The position numbers were made by a program, and so were the translations under genes. A DNA stretch of 64,000 nucleotides from an uncultured Pelagibacteraceae bacterium (GTDB lineage Bacteria; Pseudomonadota; Alphaproteobacteria; Pelagibacterales; Pelagibacteraceae). The stretch lies in contig CACLQI010000001.1 of assembly GCA_902608975.1 (NCBI GenBank), positions 124,001-188,000 on the forward strand, read 5' to 3'. This document shows, piece after piece, positions 1-8,803 of this stretch (positions are counted from its first letter, which is position 1; each line of letters opens with the position of its first letter). A model generated the notes under the pieces. That model saw only the letters and a list, made by a program, of their open reading frames with translations, was not told the DNA's origin and searched no databases.

Positions 1-104
1 TTCATTTTAATAGTTATAATTTTACCACATTTGAAGCCTTTTTTGGACAAGCTTTAGTGTCATATTTAAATAATGTTAATAAATTTGCTAAAAAAAATAA
101 TTAA
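1..104 (+). CDS. C-terminal end of an upstream CDS (product unknown)
   Basis: Open frame from base 3 (HFNSYNFTTFEAFFGQALVSYLNNVNKFAKKNN*), stop TAA 102-104; truncated by window edge. Confidence 0.5.
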   Translation, partial: HFNSYNFTTFEAFFGQALVSYLNNVNKFAKKNN

Positions 105-185
105 AGCTGAATACAACCAAGATCTAGATGCTAAAATTTGGATACAAAAAATATTATTAAAGAAAAATTTAAGTTCTTTAAAATA

Positions 186-1298
186 TTAATCCCTTTCAAC
201 GCACATTGATATTCCCATACCACCCCCAATACACAAAGTCGTTAAACCTTTTTTTAAATCTCGTCTTATCATTTCGTGAACTAATGTAACTAGTATTCTT
301 GCGCCCGATGCGCCAATAGGATGTCCTAAAGCAATAGCTCCTCCATTGACATTAACCTTTTCAATTGGAATTTTGAGTTCTTTGATTACTGCTATGCTTT
401 GAGCTGCAAATGCTTCGTTCGACTCAATTAAATCTAAATCATTTATAGACCATCCTGCTTTTTTTAGAGCTTTATTAGTTGCAGGAATTGGTCCTGTTCC
501 CATAAGAGCAGGTTCAACTCCACAAGTTGCCCAAGAAATAATTTTAGCTAAAGGTTTTATATTATTTTTTTCTGCCTCTGCTCTGTTCATTAAAAGAACT
601 GCTGCCGCTCCATCATTTACTCCTGATGAATTACCGGCTGTAACAGTTCCATTTTCTTTAAAAGCAGTATTAAGCTTAGAAAGACTTTCCTCTGTAACAT
701 TAGCTCTAGGATGCTCATCTAATAAATTATCTCCTTCAATTATTTCCTCTTTAAATTTTTTTTGCTTTATTGCTTCTTGCGCTTTTAATTGAGAAGCAAC
801 AGCAAACTTGTCTTGTTCTTTTCTTGAAATTCCAAATTTCTCAGCTACATTTTCTGCTGTAATTCCCATATGATAATTTTTGTAAGCGTCTATTAAACCA
901 TCTTTAAGCATAAATTTCTCATTTGAATTTGTCATACTTTCTTGTCCCCCAGCAATAACTATCTTTGCATCGTTAGAAATAATTGATTGATAGCCTGCTA
1001 CAACAGCTCTTAAACCTGAACCGCAAACTTGGTTAATAATGTAAGCAGTCTTATCAGTTGGTAAGCCAGCTTTTATCGCAGCCTGCCTTGCAGGGTTTTG
1101 ACCTGTATCACCAGTTAAAACTTGACCCATTATTACTTCATCAATGGCGTCAGTTTGAATTTTTGATTTCTTTAGAATACTTAATATGACATTAGCACCT
1201 AACTCATGAGCTTGGTAATTTGACCATATGCCTCTTAGTTTACCGATAGGTGTCCTTGCGGCAGATACAATTACTACATCTTTTAAATTTTTTACCAT
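186..1298 (-). CDS. Acetyl-CoA acetyltransferase (thiolase)
   Basis: 370 aa; VCGSGLRAV active-site Cys, NVNGGAIALGHPIGASGAR, C-terminal CIGGGMGISM thiolase motifs. Confidence 0.93.
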   Translation of the reverse strand: MVKNLKDVVIVSAARTPIGKLRGIWSNYQAHELGANVILSILKKSKIQTDAIDEVIMGQVLTGDTGQNPARQAAIKAGLPTDKTAYIINQVCGSGLRAVVAGYQSIISNDAKIVIAGGQESMTNSNEKFMLKDGLIDAYKNYHMGITAENVAEKFGISRKEQDKFAVASQLKAQEAIKQKKFKEEIIEGDNLLDEHPRANVTEESLSKLNTAFKENGTVTAGNSSGVNDGAAAVLLMNRAEAEKNNIKPLAKIISWATCGVEPALMGTGPIPATNKALKKAGWSINDLDLIESNEAFAAQSIAVIKELKIPIEKVNVNGGAIALGHPIGASGARILVTLVHEMIRRDLKKGLTTLCIGGGMGISMCVERD

Positions 1299-1366
1299 AT
1301 AAATACAATAATTCTTAAATAGTAAAATTTCATTAAAAATTATATATATAAGTAAAATTATTAATT

Positions 1367-1443
1367 GCGCCTGTAGCTCAACTGGATAGAGCGCTTGGCT
1401 ACGGACCAGGAGGTTCTGGGTTCGACTCCTAGCAGGCGCACCA
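1367..1443 (+). tRNA. tRNA-Arg (ACG)
   Basis: Cloverleaf GCGCCTG..CAGGCGC acceptor, anticodon loop CTACGGA, GGTTCGACTCC T-arm, encoded CCA. Confidence 0.95.
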
Positions 1444-1457
1444 AACGAGGTGATAAA

Positions 1458-1556
1458 ATGCTAAATTTATTTTCTAAAATTTCACTAGAAAAATCAGTAA
1501 TATACTTTTTTATAATAGTTTTTATAATTTTATTAATTTTAACATTTATACTTTAA
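1458..1556 (+). CDS. 32-aa single-TM microprotein (MLNLFSKISLEKSVIYFFIIVFIILLILTFIL)
   Basis: ATG preceded by GAGGTG SD with 5-nt spacer; predicted TM helix; in-frame TAA at 1554-1556. Confidence 0.55.
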   Translation: MLNLFSKISLEKSVIYFFIIVFIILLILTFIL

Positions 1557-1560
1557 AAAT

Positions 1561-1986
1561 ATGCCAAAAGAATTTGAACAGATCAGTATCAAACCAGGTT
1601 TTATGAAGCACAATGGTGGACTTTTCTTTAGAGAAATTTCTGAGACTGAGTATGAATTTAAATGTTTAATTTCAGAAAATCATCTTAATGCTGCCGGTAT
1701 TACTCATGGAGGGTATGTGGCTGCTTTAATTGATGCTGGCTCTGGCACCGCTGCACATAGAGCTGCAGGAAATTCGCCATGTGTAACGATATCTTTGGAC
1801 TTGAAATTTATTGGGGCAACAAAAGTTGGAGATGAAATTGTTGGCTTTACTAAAATTCAAAAAAAAACAAAGTCATTAGTTTTTTTAATTTGTCATCTAA
1901 AGTGCAAAGATAAAATTATTGCATCAGCCTCGGGAGTGTGGAAAATATTAAATATTAAACCTTCTAACTTGGGCCCTGGGGGTTAA
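1561..1986 (+). CDS. PaaI-family hotdog thioesterase
   Basis: 141 aa; THGGYVAALIDAGSGTAAH hotdog-fold motif. Confidence 0.85.
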   Translation: MPKEFEQISIKPGFMKHNGGLFFREISETEYEFKCLISENHLNAAGITHGGYVAALIDAGSGTAAHRAAGNSPCVTISLDLKFIGATKVGDEIVGFTKIQKKTKSLVFLICHLKCKDKIIASASGVWKILNIKPSNLGPGG

Positions 1987-4306
1987 TAATATTTTTTCTT
2001 CGATAATTTAAATACCCAAAGATAACTAAAAATAAAATAGATACTGGATATACAAGAACTTTATTCGGTCTATCTAAATTTTCAATTTTAAATTCAGTAA
2101 TATAGTCTCCAGTTTCCAAACCTGCTTTCTTAGCTTGCCCATTCCATTTTAGTGTATCTATAATTATTTTATCATTTTCTTTAATTAAATTAATTCCATA
2201 TTCTTCTAGATTGAAGCCATTCTCAAAACTATTTTTTTTAACTACAAATAATTTATATCTTTCTCCATATTCACTTGGCCTTGTAATCTTAATATGGATT
2301 TCTTTATTTGGATCGAAATTTAAATTCTGTACTTTATTTAAATCTTTATAATTAAATTTTGGATAAAATTTATTTAGAATAAATTCAGGAGATAAAAGTG
2401 ATATAGAAATTATTAAGAATATTATAATTTCAAACCATTTTAGTCTACTGAACATCCAAGCTTGAGTTGCAGATGTGAATACTAAAATTCCAATTAATGA
2501 TGTTGAAATAACTGTTAATGCATGCCAAATATTTTCAATTCCAATTAATAGCAACTCGTGATTAAATAAAAAAACAATTGGTAAAACGCCCGTCCTTAAA
2601 CTATACCAAAATGCTTGGACACCTGTTTTTAGCGGATCTCCACCTGATATTCCTGCTGCCGCATAAGATGCTAGACCTACGGGGGGTGTAACATCTGCCA
2701 TTAAGCCAAAATAAAATACAAAAAGATGAACTGCTATCAAAGGAAATATAAATCCAGATGCATTACCAACATCTACTAGAACCATAGACATTAAAGAAGC
2801 TACAACAACATAATTTGCAGTAGTTGGAAGCCCCATTCCTAATAACAAACACAAAACAATAGTCAAAAGAATTAAAATTATTACATTATCTCTAGCTACA
2901 GACTCTATTACTATAATTAAGTTTGTACTTAATCCAGTAGAACCAACTGCTCCAACAATTACACCAGCTGTTGCAATTGCTATTCCAACTGCAACCATGT
3001 TTATTGCTCCCTTTTGAAAACCAACTATCGTTTGATTGTACCAGATTTTAAAAGCATTATTATAATTTTGCTGCTTAACTAATATGTTTATTAAATTTAC
3101 AATAATCAAGGCAATTGTTGCATAAAATATTGAGTATGCAGCAGTGAATCTTAGATATACCAATAAATATATTAAAACAAAAATTGGAATTAAAAAATGT
3201 AAGCCTGATAAAAATGTGTTTTTTAAATTTGGTACATCTTTTTCATCCATTCCTTTGAGATTTAATTTTAATGCTTCAAGATGAGATATATAAAATAAAG
3301 CAATATAAGATATTATAGCTGGTAAAAATGCATGCTTTACTACTTCAAAATAAGTGACACCAATAAAGCTTGCCATAACAAAAGCTGCTGCTCCCATCAC
3401 TGGAGGCATGATTTGACCATTTACAGATGATGATACTTCTATCGCTCCAGCTTTTTCTTTTGAAAATCCAGTTTTCTTCATAATTGGAATTGTAAAGGTT
3501 CCAGTGGTAACTGTATTAGCGACAGAGGATCCAGATATCATTCCCGTCATACCAGAACCTAAGATAGCTGCCTTAGCAGGTCCTCCTCTCATTTTTCCAA
3601 CCATTGCAAAAGCTAAATTTAAAAAGTATTGACCGCCTCCTGCTGTTTCTAAAAGTGCACCAAATAAAACGAACAAAAATATAAAATCAACCGAAACTCC
3701 AATTGGAATTCCAAAAATTGCTTCTTGATCAAACCATTGAAAGCCAACAAGTCTCTTTAAAGAAAGTCCTCCATGAGAGATTATATCAGGTGCATATTTA
3801 CCAAAATATGAAAATAATAAAAAACATATTGCTATTATGACTAGTGGTATTCCAATTACTCTTCGTGTTGCTTCAAGTAAAATTAAAATTCCAACCGTTC
3901 CAATAATTAACTCTAGAGGTATAGTATATTCGCCTAAAGTAATTTTTAAAAGAATACCACCTCTATCTACTAACTGGTCATAAAAAAAATAAATATAAAG
4001 ACAACAAAAAGCTCCGATTAAACTTATAAAAATATCAATGATTGAAATTTTTTTTGATCTAGAAAAAGGAAATATTAAGAATGCCAACAGTAAAGCAAAG
4101 CCTAAATGTATTGCTCTTGCTGGCAAACCTTTAAACATCCCTATATTAAACCAGAATGGAAAAGGAGATGCGTACCAAAGTTGAAATAATGACCAAACAA
4201 TAGCAATAGAAGCAACAATTTTTAAATGTATACCTGAAAGATTTCTTGTGGGAGATAAATCTTCATGAATTTTACTTTCAACTGATGGTTCAAGTTTTTG
4301 ATTCAT
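1964..4306 (-). CDS. TRAP transporter fused permease (DctQM-type, TAXI system)
   Basis: 780 aa multi-TM; SGMTGMISGSSVANTVTTGTFTIPIMKK and LGMGLPTTANYV, typical of TAXI-TRAP fused permeases; paired with TAXI SBP. Confidence 0.92.
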   Translation of the reverse strand: MNQKLEPSVESKIHEDLSPTRNLSGIHLKIVASIAIVWSLFQLWYASPFPFWFNIGMFKGLPARAIHLGFALLLAFLIFPFSRSKKISIIDIFISLIGAFCCLYIYFFYDQLVDRGGILLKITLGEYTIPLELIIGTVGILILLEATRRVIGIPLVIIAICFLLFSYFGKYAPDIISHGGLSLKRLVGFQWFDQEAIFGIPIGVSVDFIFLFVLFGALLETAGGGQYFLNLAFAMVGKMRGGPAKAAILGSGMTGMISGSSVANTVTTGTFTIPIMKKTGFSKEKAGAIEVSSSVNGQIMPPVMGAAAFVMASFIGVTYFEVVKHAFLPAIISYIALFYISHLEALKLNLKGMDEKDVPNLKNTFLSGLHFLIPIFVLIYLLVYLRFTAAYSIFYATIALIIVNLINILVKQQNYNNAFKIWYNQTIVGFQKGAINMVAVGIAIATAGVIVGAVGSTGLSTNLIIVIESVARDNVIILILLTIVLCLLLGMGLPTTANYVVVASLMSMVLVDVGNASGFIFPLIAVHLFVFYFGLMADVTPPVGLASYAAAGISGGDPLKTGVQAFWYSLRTGVLPIVFLFNHELLLIGIENIWHALTVISTSLIGILVFTSATQAWMFSRLKWFEIIIFLIISISLLSPEFILNKFYPKFNYKDLNKVQNLNFDPNKEIHIKITRPSEYGERYKLFVVKKNSFENGFNLEEYGINLIKENDKIIIDTLKWNGQAKKAGLETGDYITEFKIENLDRPNKVLVYPVSILFLVIFGYLNYRRKNIINPQGPS

Positions 4307-4326
4307 TTATGAAAGATACTTTACTA

Positions 4327-4365
4327 TAAAAAAAAGGCCCAATAAATATATTGGGCCTTTTTAAA
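4327..4365 (-). terminator. Intrinsic terminator/attenuator between TAXI SBP and permease
   Basis: Perfect stem AAAAAGGCCCAATA-AATA-TATTGGGCCTTTTT followed by a T-run on the minus strand. Confidence 0.85.
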
Positions 4366-4385
4366 TTAAATTTAACCTATTTTAA

Positions 4386-5390
4386 TTACATTAATCCGGC
4401 TTCTTTATAGTATCTCTTGGCACCCTCGTGTAAAGGAGCTGATAAACCATCAGCAATCATATCTTTCTTTTTTAATGGTGCAAAAGCAGGATGTTGTTTT
4501 TTAAAATCATCAAAGTTCTCAAAAACAGCTTTAACTACTTGGTAAACTAGATCAGCTTCAACGGCGTTACTAGTTACAACAGTAGCTTTAACGCCAAAAG
4601 TTGTTACATCTTTCTTTTGTCCAGTATAAGTGCCCGCAGGTATTGTTGCTGCAGCATAATAATCTGCACCATCAATTAAACCTTGAACAGGTCCGCCTAC
4701 TAAGTTGATTGGTAAAGCTTTGGCTCCACAAGTAGCTGCTTGTTCCATAGCACCATTCGGAAATCCAACTGAATAACCAAATGCATCTATTTTACCATCA
4801 CAAAGAGCCTTAACTTGTTCTGAAGAAGTTAGTTCCGTTGTAGATTTAAAGTAACCGTTATCAACACCCATTGCTTTCATAAGTTCTTCCATAGTTCCTC
4901 TTTGACCAGAACCAGGATTACCTATATTAACAACTTTTCCCTTAAGTCCTTTAAAATCTTTAACTTTTGCTTTTTTTCTAGCCCAAATTTGAAAAGGTTC
5001 ATTGTGAACTGAAAAAACAGCTCTTAAACCTTTAAATTGTTTTCCTTCCCATTTGCTTGAACCATTTACAGCATGAAACTGCCAGTCAGACTGAGCTACA
5101 CCAAATTGAAACTCACCTTCTTTAATTTGACCAATATTGTAGTTAGATCCCCCTGTAGATGGAGCAGTACATCTATATGCTTTAGCTGTACCTTTTTTTC
5201 TACCATGCTCCGCACTAATAGCTGATTTGTGCAACATTTTACAAATTGCATTTCCAGTTTGGAAATAAACACCTGTTGGTCCACCTGTTCCTATCGTAAA
5301 AAACTCTGCTGATTTTGCAACTGTTGTAAATGACAAAGATGCCACAAAAATCAAAAGAGCACTCGATAAAGAAGTAAGTATTTTTCTCAT
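4386..5390 (-). CDS. TAXI-family TRAP transporter solute-binding protein
   Basis: 334 aa; signal peptide; FTIGTGGPTGVYFQTGNAICKML; SD GGAGGG upstream. Confidence 0.93.
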   Translation of the reverse strand: MRKILTSLSSALLIFVASLSFTTVAKSAEFFTIGTGGPTGVYFQTGNAICKMLHKSAISAEHGRKKGTAKAYRCTAPSTGGSNYNIGQIKEGEFQFGVAQSDWQFHAVNGSSKWEGKQFKGLRAVFSVHNEPFQIWARKKAKVKDFKGLKGKVVNIGNPGSGQRGTMEELMKAMGVDNGYFKSTTELTSSEQVKALCDGKIDAFGYSVGFPNGAMEQAATCGAKALPINLVGGPVQGLIDGADYYAAATIPAGTYTGQKKDVTTFGVKATVVTSNAVEADLVYQVVKAVFENFDDFKKQHPAFAPLKKKDMIADGLSAPLHEGAKRYYKEAGLM

Positions 5391-5408
5391 TTTACCCTCC
5401 TATTATAT

Positions 5409-5425
5409 TTTAGAATTATTCTAAT
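5409..5425. promoter_or_regulatory. Candidate Fur-family (Irr/PerR-like) operator in TAXI SBP promoter
   Basis: TTTAGAATTATTCTAAT, containing perfect 7-1-7 dyad TTAGAAT-T-ATTCTAA; directly upstream of minus-strand TATAAT (5402-5407). Confidence 0.5.
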
Positions 5426-5455
5426 CAAAACTTTGTGGGTGAGTCTATAAAAAAA

Positions 5456-6682
5456 TTAATTAGATTCAACCCAGCCTTTTAACCTTTTTGTGCCATTAAC
5501 TATTCTTGGAGCAAATTCATTTAATAAAGTTTCATCGATTTTTGAATTGACTTTAATATTTTGCATAAATTTTTCTCCACCAAAATCTGTAAAACTTAAT
5601 CTCGCAATCATTTTTTCTGGTAATAGTCCAAAATCTGATCCTGGTAATAAGGCAACACCTGTTTTATTTAAAATATCATCACACATTTCACTAGAATTAA
5701 AAAAATCTTTATTGATAAACTCTGGCATAAGATAAAAACCACCTTGAGATTTATTAATAATTGTATTGTTGGATTTCAAATTTTCATAAACGTAATCACC
5801 TACTCCTTTGAGAATTTTTCTGGCTTTTGTTAAATAAGTTTTGTGATCAGAATTATATGCTTTAATAGCAGCATATTGAATTGGAGAGCTTACCGAAGAA
5901 AAAGTTTCGCTTGCAAGCACTTTTATTTTATCTCTTAATAAATTTAGACTTTTGGGTATTACAAAATATCCTAGTCTCCAACCTCCAGCTGCACACCATT
6001 TGCTTAAACCATCACTTATAATTGTTTTTTCTGGGCAAAAATTTGAAATTGATTTGAAGTTATTTTCAAAAGTTAATTCTGAATATATTTCGTCAGATAA
6101 AATTAAGATATTATATTTATTAGCTACTGCGCTAATTTCTTCCAAATTACTACAAATTTGGCCAGATGGATTATTTGGAGAATTTAAAAATAAAAGATAA
6201 TTTTTTTCTTTATTTTTTAATATTATTTTTTCAATATCATTAGCTGTTGGAAACCAATTATTCTCTCTTTTCGTTTGAATCCAATGAACTTGGTTTCTGC
6301 CTAAGATTGCTTGAGGATTATAAGATACCCAACTTGGAGCAGGTAATAATATTTCTCCATCAAAAAGAATTTGTAATAAAAACATTAATTCTTTTGTTCC
6401 AGGCCCAATAATTATATTCTCGCCTTTATATTCATATTTTTTTTTTGTAGAAACAAATCTTGCAATAACTTCTCTTAAATTTTTCAGTCCTTGCATGGGT
6501 AGATATATATTATGACTAGCATTATCTTTAAGTGCATCGACTACATTAGTTGGTATAGCAAAAGGGGATTGGCCAAAGCCAAATTTAAAAATTTCTTTTC
6601 CACTCTTTTCTAATTCTTTTGAAAGTTCATTTATTTTTAATGTGGATGATGGCTCCAAATTATTTACTATTTTTTTAAACAT
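5456..6682 (-). CDS. Class I/II pyridoxal-phosphate aminotransferase
   Basis: 408 aa; SPNNPSGQI, SDEIYSELTF, SDGLSKWCAAGGWRLGY (PLP Lys). Confidence 0.9.
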   Translation of the reverse strand: MFKKIVNNLEPSSTLKINELSKELEKSGKEIFKFGFGQSPFAIPTNVVDALKDNASHNIYLPMQGLKNLREVIARFVSTKKKYEYKGENIIIGPGTKELMFLLQILFDGEILLPAPSWVSYNPQAILGRNQVHWIQTKRENNWFPTANDIEKIILKNKEKNYLLFLNSPNNPSGQICSNLEEISAVANKYNILILSDEIYSELTFENNFKSISNFCPEKTIISDGLSKWCAAGGWRLGYFVIPKSLNLLRDKIKVLASETFSSVSSPIQYAAIKAYNSDHKTYLTKARKILKGVGDYVYENLKSNNTIINKSQGGFYLMPEFINKDFFNSSEMCDDILNKTGVALLPGSDFGLLPEKMIARLSFTDFGGEKFMQNIKVNSKIDETLLNEFAPRIVNGTKRLKGWVESN

Positions 6683-8630
6683 TTAATTCTCTAATATTTT
6701 TATATTCATCTAAAACATCGGGATTTGCTAGTGCTTCTTTATTCTTAATTTCATTGCCCTCTATTATGCTTTTAACAGCTAACTCAACTATTTTGCCGTT
6801 TTTAGTTCTAGGTATATCGGTAACCTCAATAATCTTATTAGGGACATGTCTAGGTGAAGCTTCTATTCTTATTTTTTTTTTCATTTTAGTTTTTAACTCT
6901 TCATTCAGATCAAAGTTTTTATTAAGCACAACAAAAAGTATAATTCTAATATCATTGTCCCATTTTTGTCCAACAACTATAGACTCCTTTATTTCTTTAA
7001 ATTTTTCTATAACAGAGTATATCTCGGATGTTCCCAATCTTACTCCACCTGGATTTAACGTTGCATCAGATCTCCCATAAATTATAAAACCTCCGTTATT
7101 CTTAGTTTCTGCGTAATCTCCATGATGCCAAACATTTTTAAATTTATTAAAATAAGCATTTTTAAATTTTTCATCTTTTTTATCATTCCAAAATTTTAAA
7201 GGCATAGAGGGAAATGGGTTAACACAAACTAATTCTCCTTTTTTATTTTTAATAAAATTTCCATTTTCATCAAAAATCTTTACATTCATACCAAGACCTC
7301 TATTTTGAATTTCTCCAGAAATTACTGATTCATACAAGTTTCCTAATACAAAACACGAAACAATATCGGTTCCACCAGATATTGATGAGAGATGTACATT
7401 TTTTTTAATATTTTTATAAATATATTCAAAACCTTCTTTGGATAATGGTGAGCCAGTTGAGCAAATAGTCCTTAAGTTTTTAAATTTATATTTATTTTTA
7501 ATTCCCAATTTATTTAAAGTATCTATAAATTTCGCACTTACTCCCATTAATGTAATCTTTTCTTTATCTACAATTTTTAGTAATAAATCTTCCTTTTTGA
7601 ACATCGGGAATCCATCAAATAGAACAATTGAAGCTTTTGATGCAAGAGAGCTGACAAGCCAATTCCACATCATCCAACCTGAAGTCGTAAAATAAAAAAT
7701 ATTATCACCTTCTTTAATGTCACAATGTAATTGATGTTCTTTAAGGTGTTGTAATAAAACACCACCATTCTTATGACAAATACATTTTGGTTTACCTGTT
7801 GTTCCACTAGAATATAAGATTGCTAATTCATGTTCAAAATTAAATTTTTTAAAATATATTTTTTTTGTTTTATTTTTTTTAAGATTACTCCAATAAAAAA
7901 CTTTAATTTTATTAAATTGAAAATTTTTTTTTAAAAAATTTTTACCAGGATAATTTATAATTACTAAATATTTTATAGAATTTATTTTTTTTAATATTTC
8001 TGGAACTCTCTCTAAAATATTAATTTCTTTTCCATTATAATAATATCTATCTGTAACAAATAAAATTTTAGGATTGATCTGCCTAAATCTTTCTATTACA
8101 CCATTAACACCAAAATCTGGAGAACATGAGGACCATATTGCACCTATTGAGGTTGTGGCTAAAAAGGCCTCAACAGTCTCAATAGAATTTATCGTATAGG
8201 CGGCAATTCTATCTCTACTTATAACTTTAAGTTTCCTAAAAAAATCTTGTAATTTTCCTACGCTTTTATGTAAATTTTTCCAAGTTCTTTCCTCTCTAAA
8301 ACCATTCTCACTTAAAAAAGTAATAGCTTTAGTGTCTGTTTCTTTAGGAAGTAAATTTTGTGCAAAATTTAAAGATGAATTAGGTAAGAATATATTTTTA
8401 TAAAATATTTTTGATTTTTTTATTTTATGATTACTCTTAGCACCTCTAACTTGACAAAAATCCCAAACACTCGACCAAAATTCACCAGGGTTTTTAATAC
8501 TCCAATTTAAAATTTTTTCATATTTTTTATTAAATTTTTTATTAAATTTTTTTGATATAAATTTTTCAAACTTGTAAAGATTTGAATTTAATTTATTTTT
8601 TGATTTTGCCTTCCAAAGTATTCTTGACAT
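6675..8630 (-). CDS. Acetoacetyl-CoA synthetase (acetoacetate-CoA ligase)
   Basis: 651 aa; YSSGTTGKPKCICH AMP-binding motif, acetoacetyl-CoA synthetase-like N-terminus and length. Confidence 0.88.
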   Translation of the reverse strand: MSRILWKAKSKNKLNSNLYKFEKFISKKFNKKFNKKYEKILNWSIKNPGEFWSSVWDFCQVRGAKSNHKIKKSKIFYKNIFLPNSSLNFAQNLLPKETDTKAITFLSENGFREERTWKNLHKSVGKLQDFFRKLKVISRDRIAAYTINSIETVEAFLATTSIGAIWSSCSPDFGVNGVIERFRQINPKILFVTDRYYYNGKEINILERVPEILKKINSIKYLVIINYPGKNFLKKNFQFNKIKVFYWSNLKKNKTKKIYFKKFNFEHELAILYSSGTTGKPKCICHKNGGVLLQHLKEHQLHCDIKEGDNIFYFTTSGWMMWNWLVSSLASKASIVLFDGFPMFKKEDLLLKIVDKEKITLMGVSAKFIDTLNKLGIKNKYKFKNLRTICSTGSPLSKEGFEYIYKNIKKNVHLSSISGGTDIVSCFVLGNLYESVISGEIQNRGLGMNVKIFDENGNFIKNKKGELVCVNPFPSMPLKFWNDKKDEKFKNAYFNKFKNVWHHGDYAETKNNGGFIIYGRSDATLNPGGVRLGTSEIYSVIEKFKEIKESIVVGQKWDNDIRIILFVVLNKNFDLNEELKTKMKKKIRIEASPRHVPNKIIEVTDIPRTKNGKIVELAVKSIIEGNEIKNKEALANPDVLDEYKNIRELNV

Positions 8631-8803
8631 ATCTTATAAATAACTCTTGTAGTATTAATTTCATTTGTGCTACTGTTACATCTTAATAAAAACTTTAAAA
8701 TGAGAACTTTTTCCCATACGATTCGGTCCTGTTTTAGACTATTTTTGTTCTTTAAGACTAACAATATATGGTAGAAAAATAATTAAACATACTAAAGATA
8801 GAA

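Noticed and set aside
5096-5284. 62-aa minus ORF in the SBP gene
   Set aside because: Alternate-frame ORF fully inside the TAXI SBP CDS, no RBS or family signal
8700-8774. 24-aa ORF (MRTFSHTIRSCFRLFLFFKTNNIW) in the divergent helicase/AACS spacer
   Set aside because: No SD, short, no composition signal; the spacer is better explained as a divergent promoter region, although an unrecognised sRNA cannot be excluded
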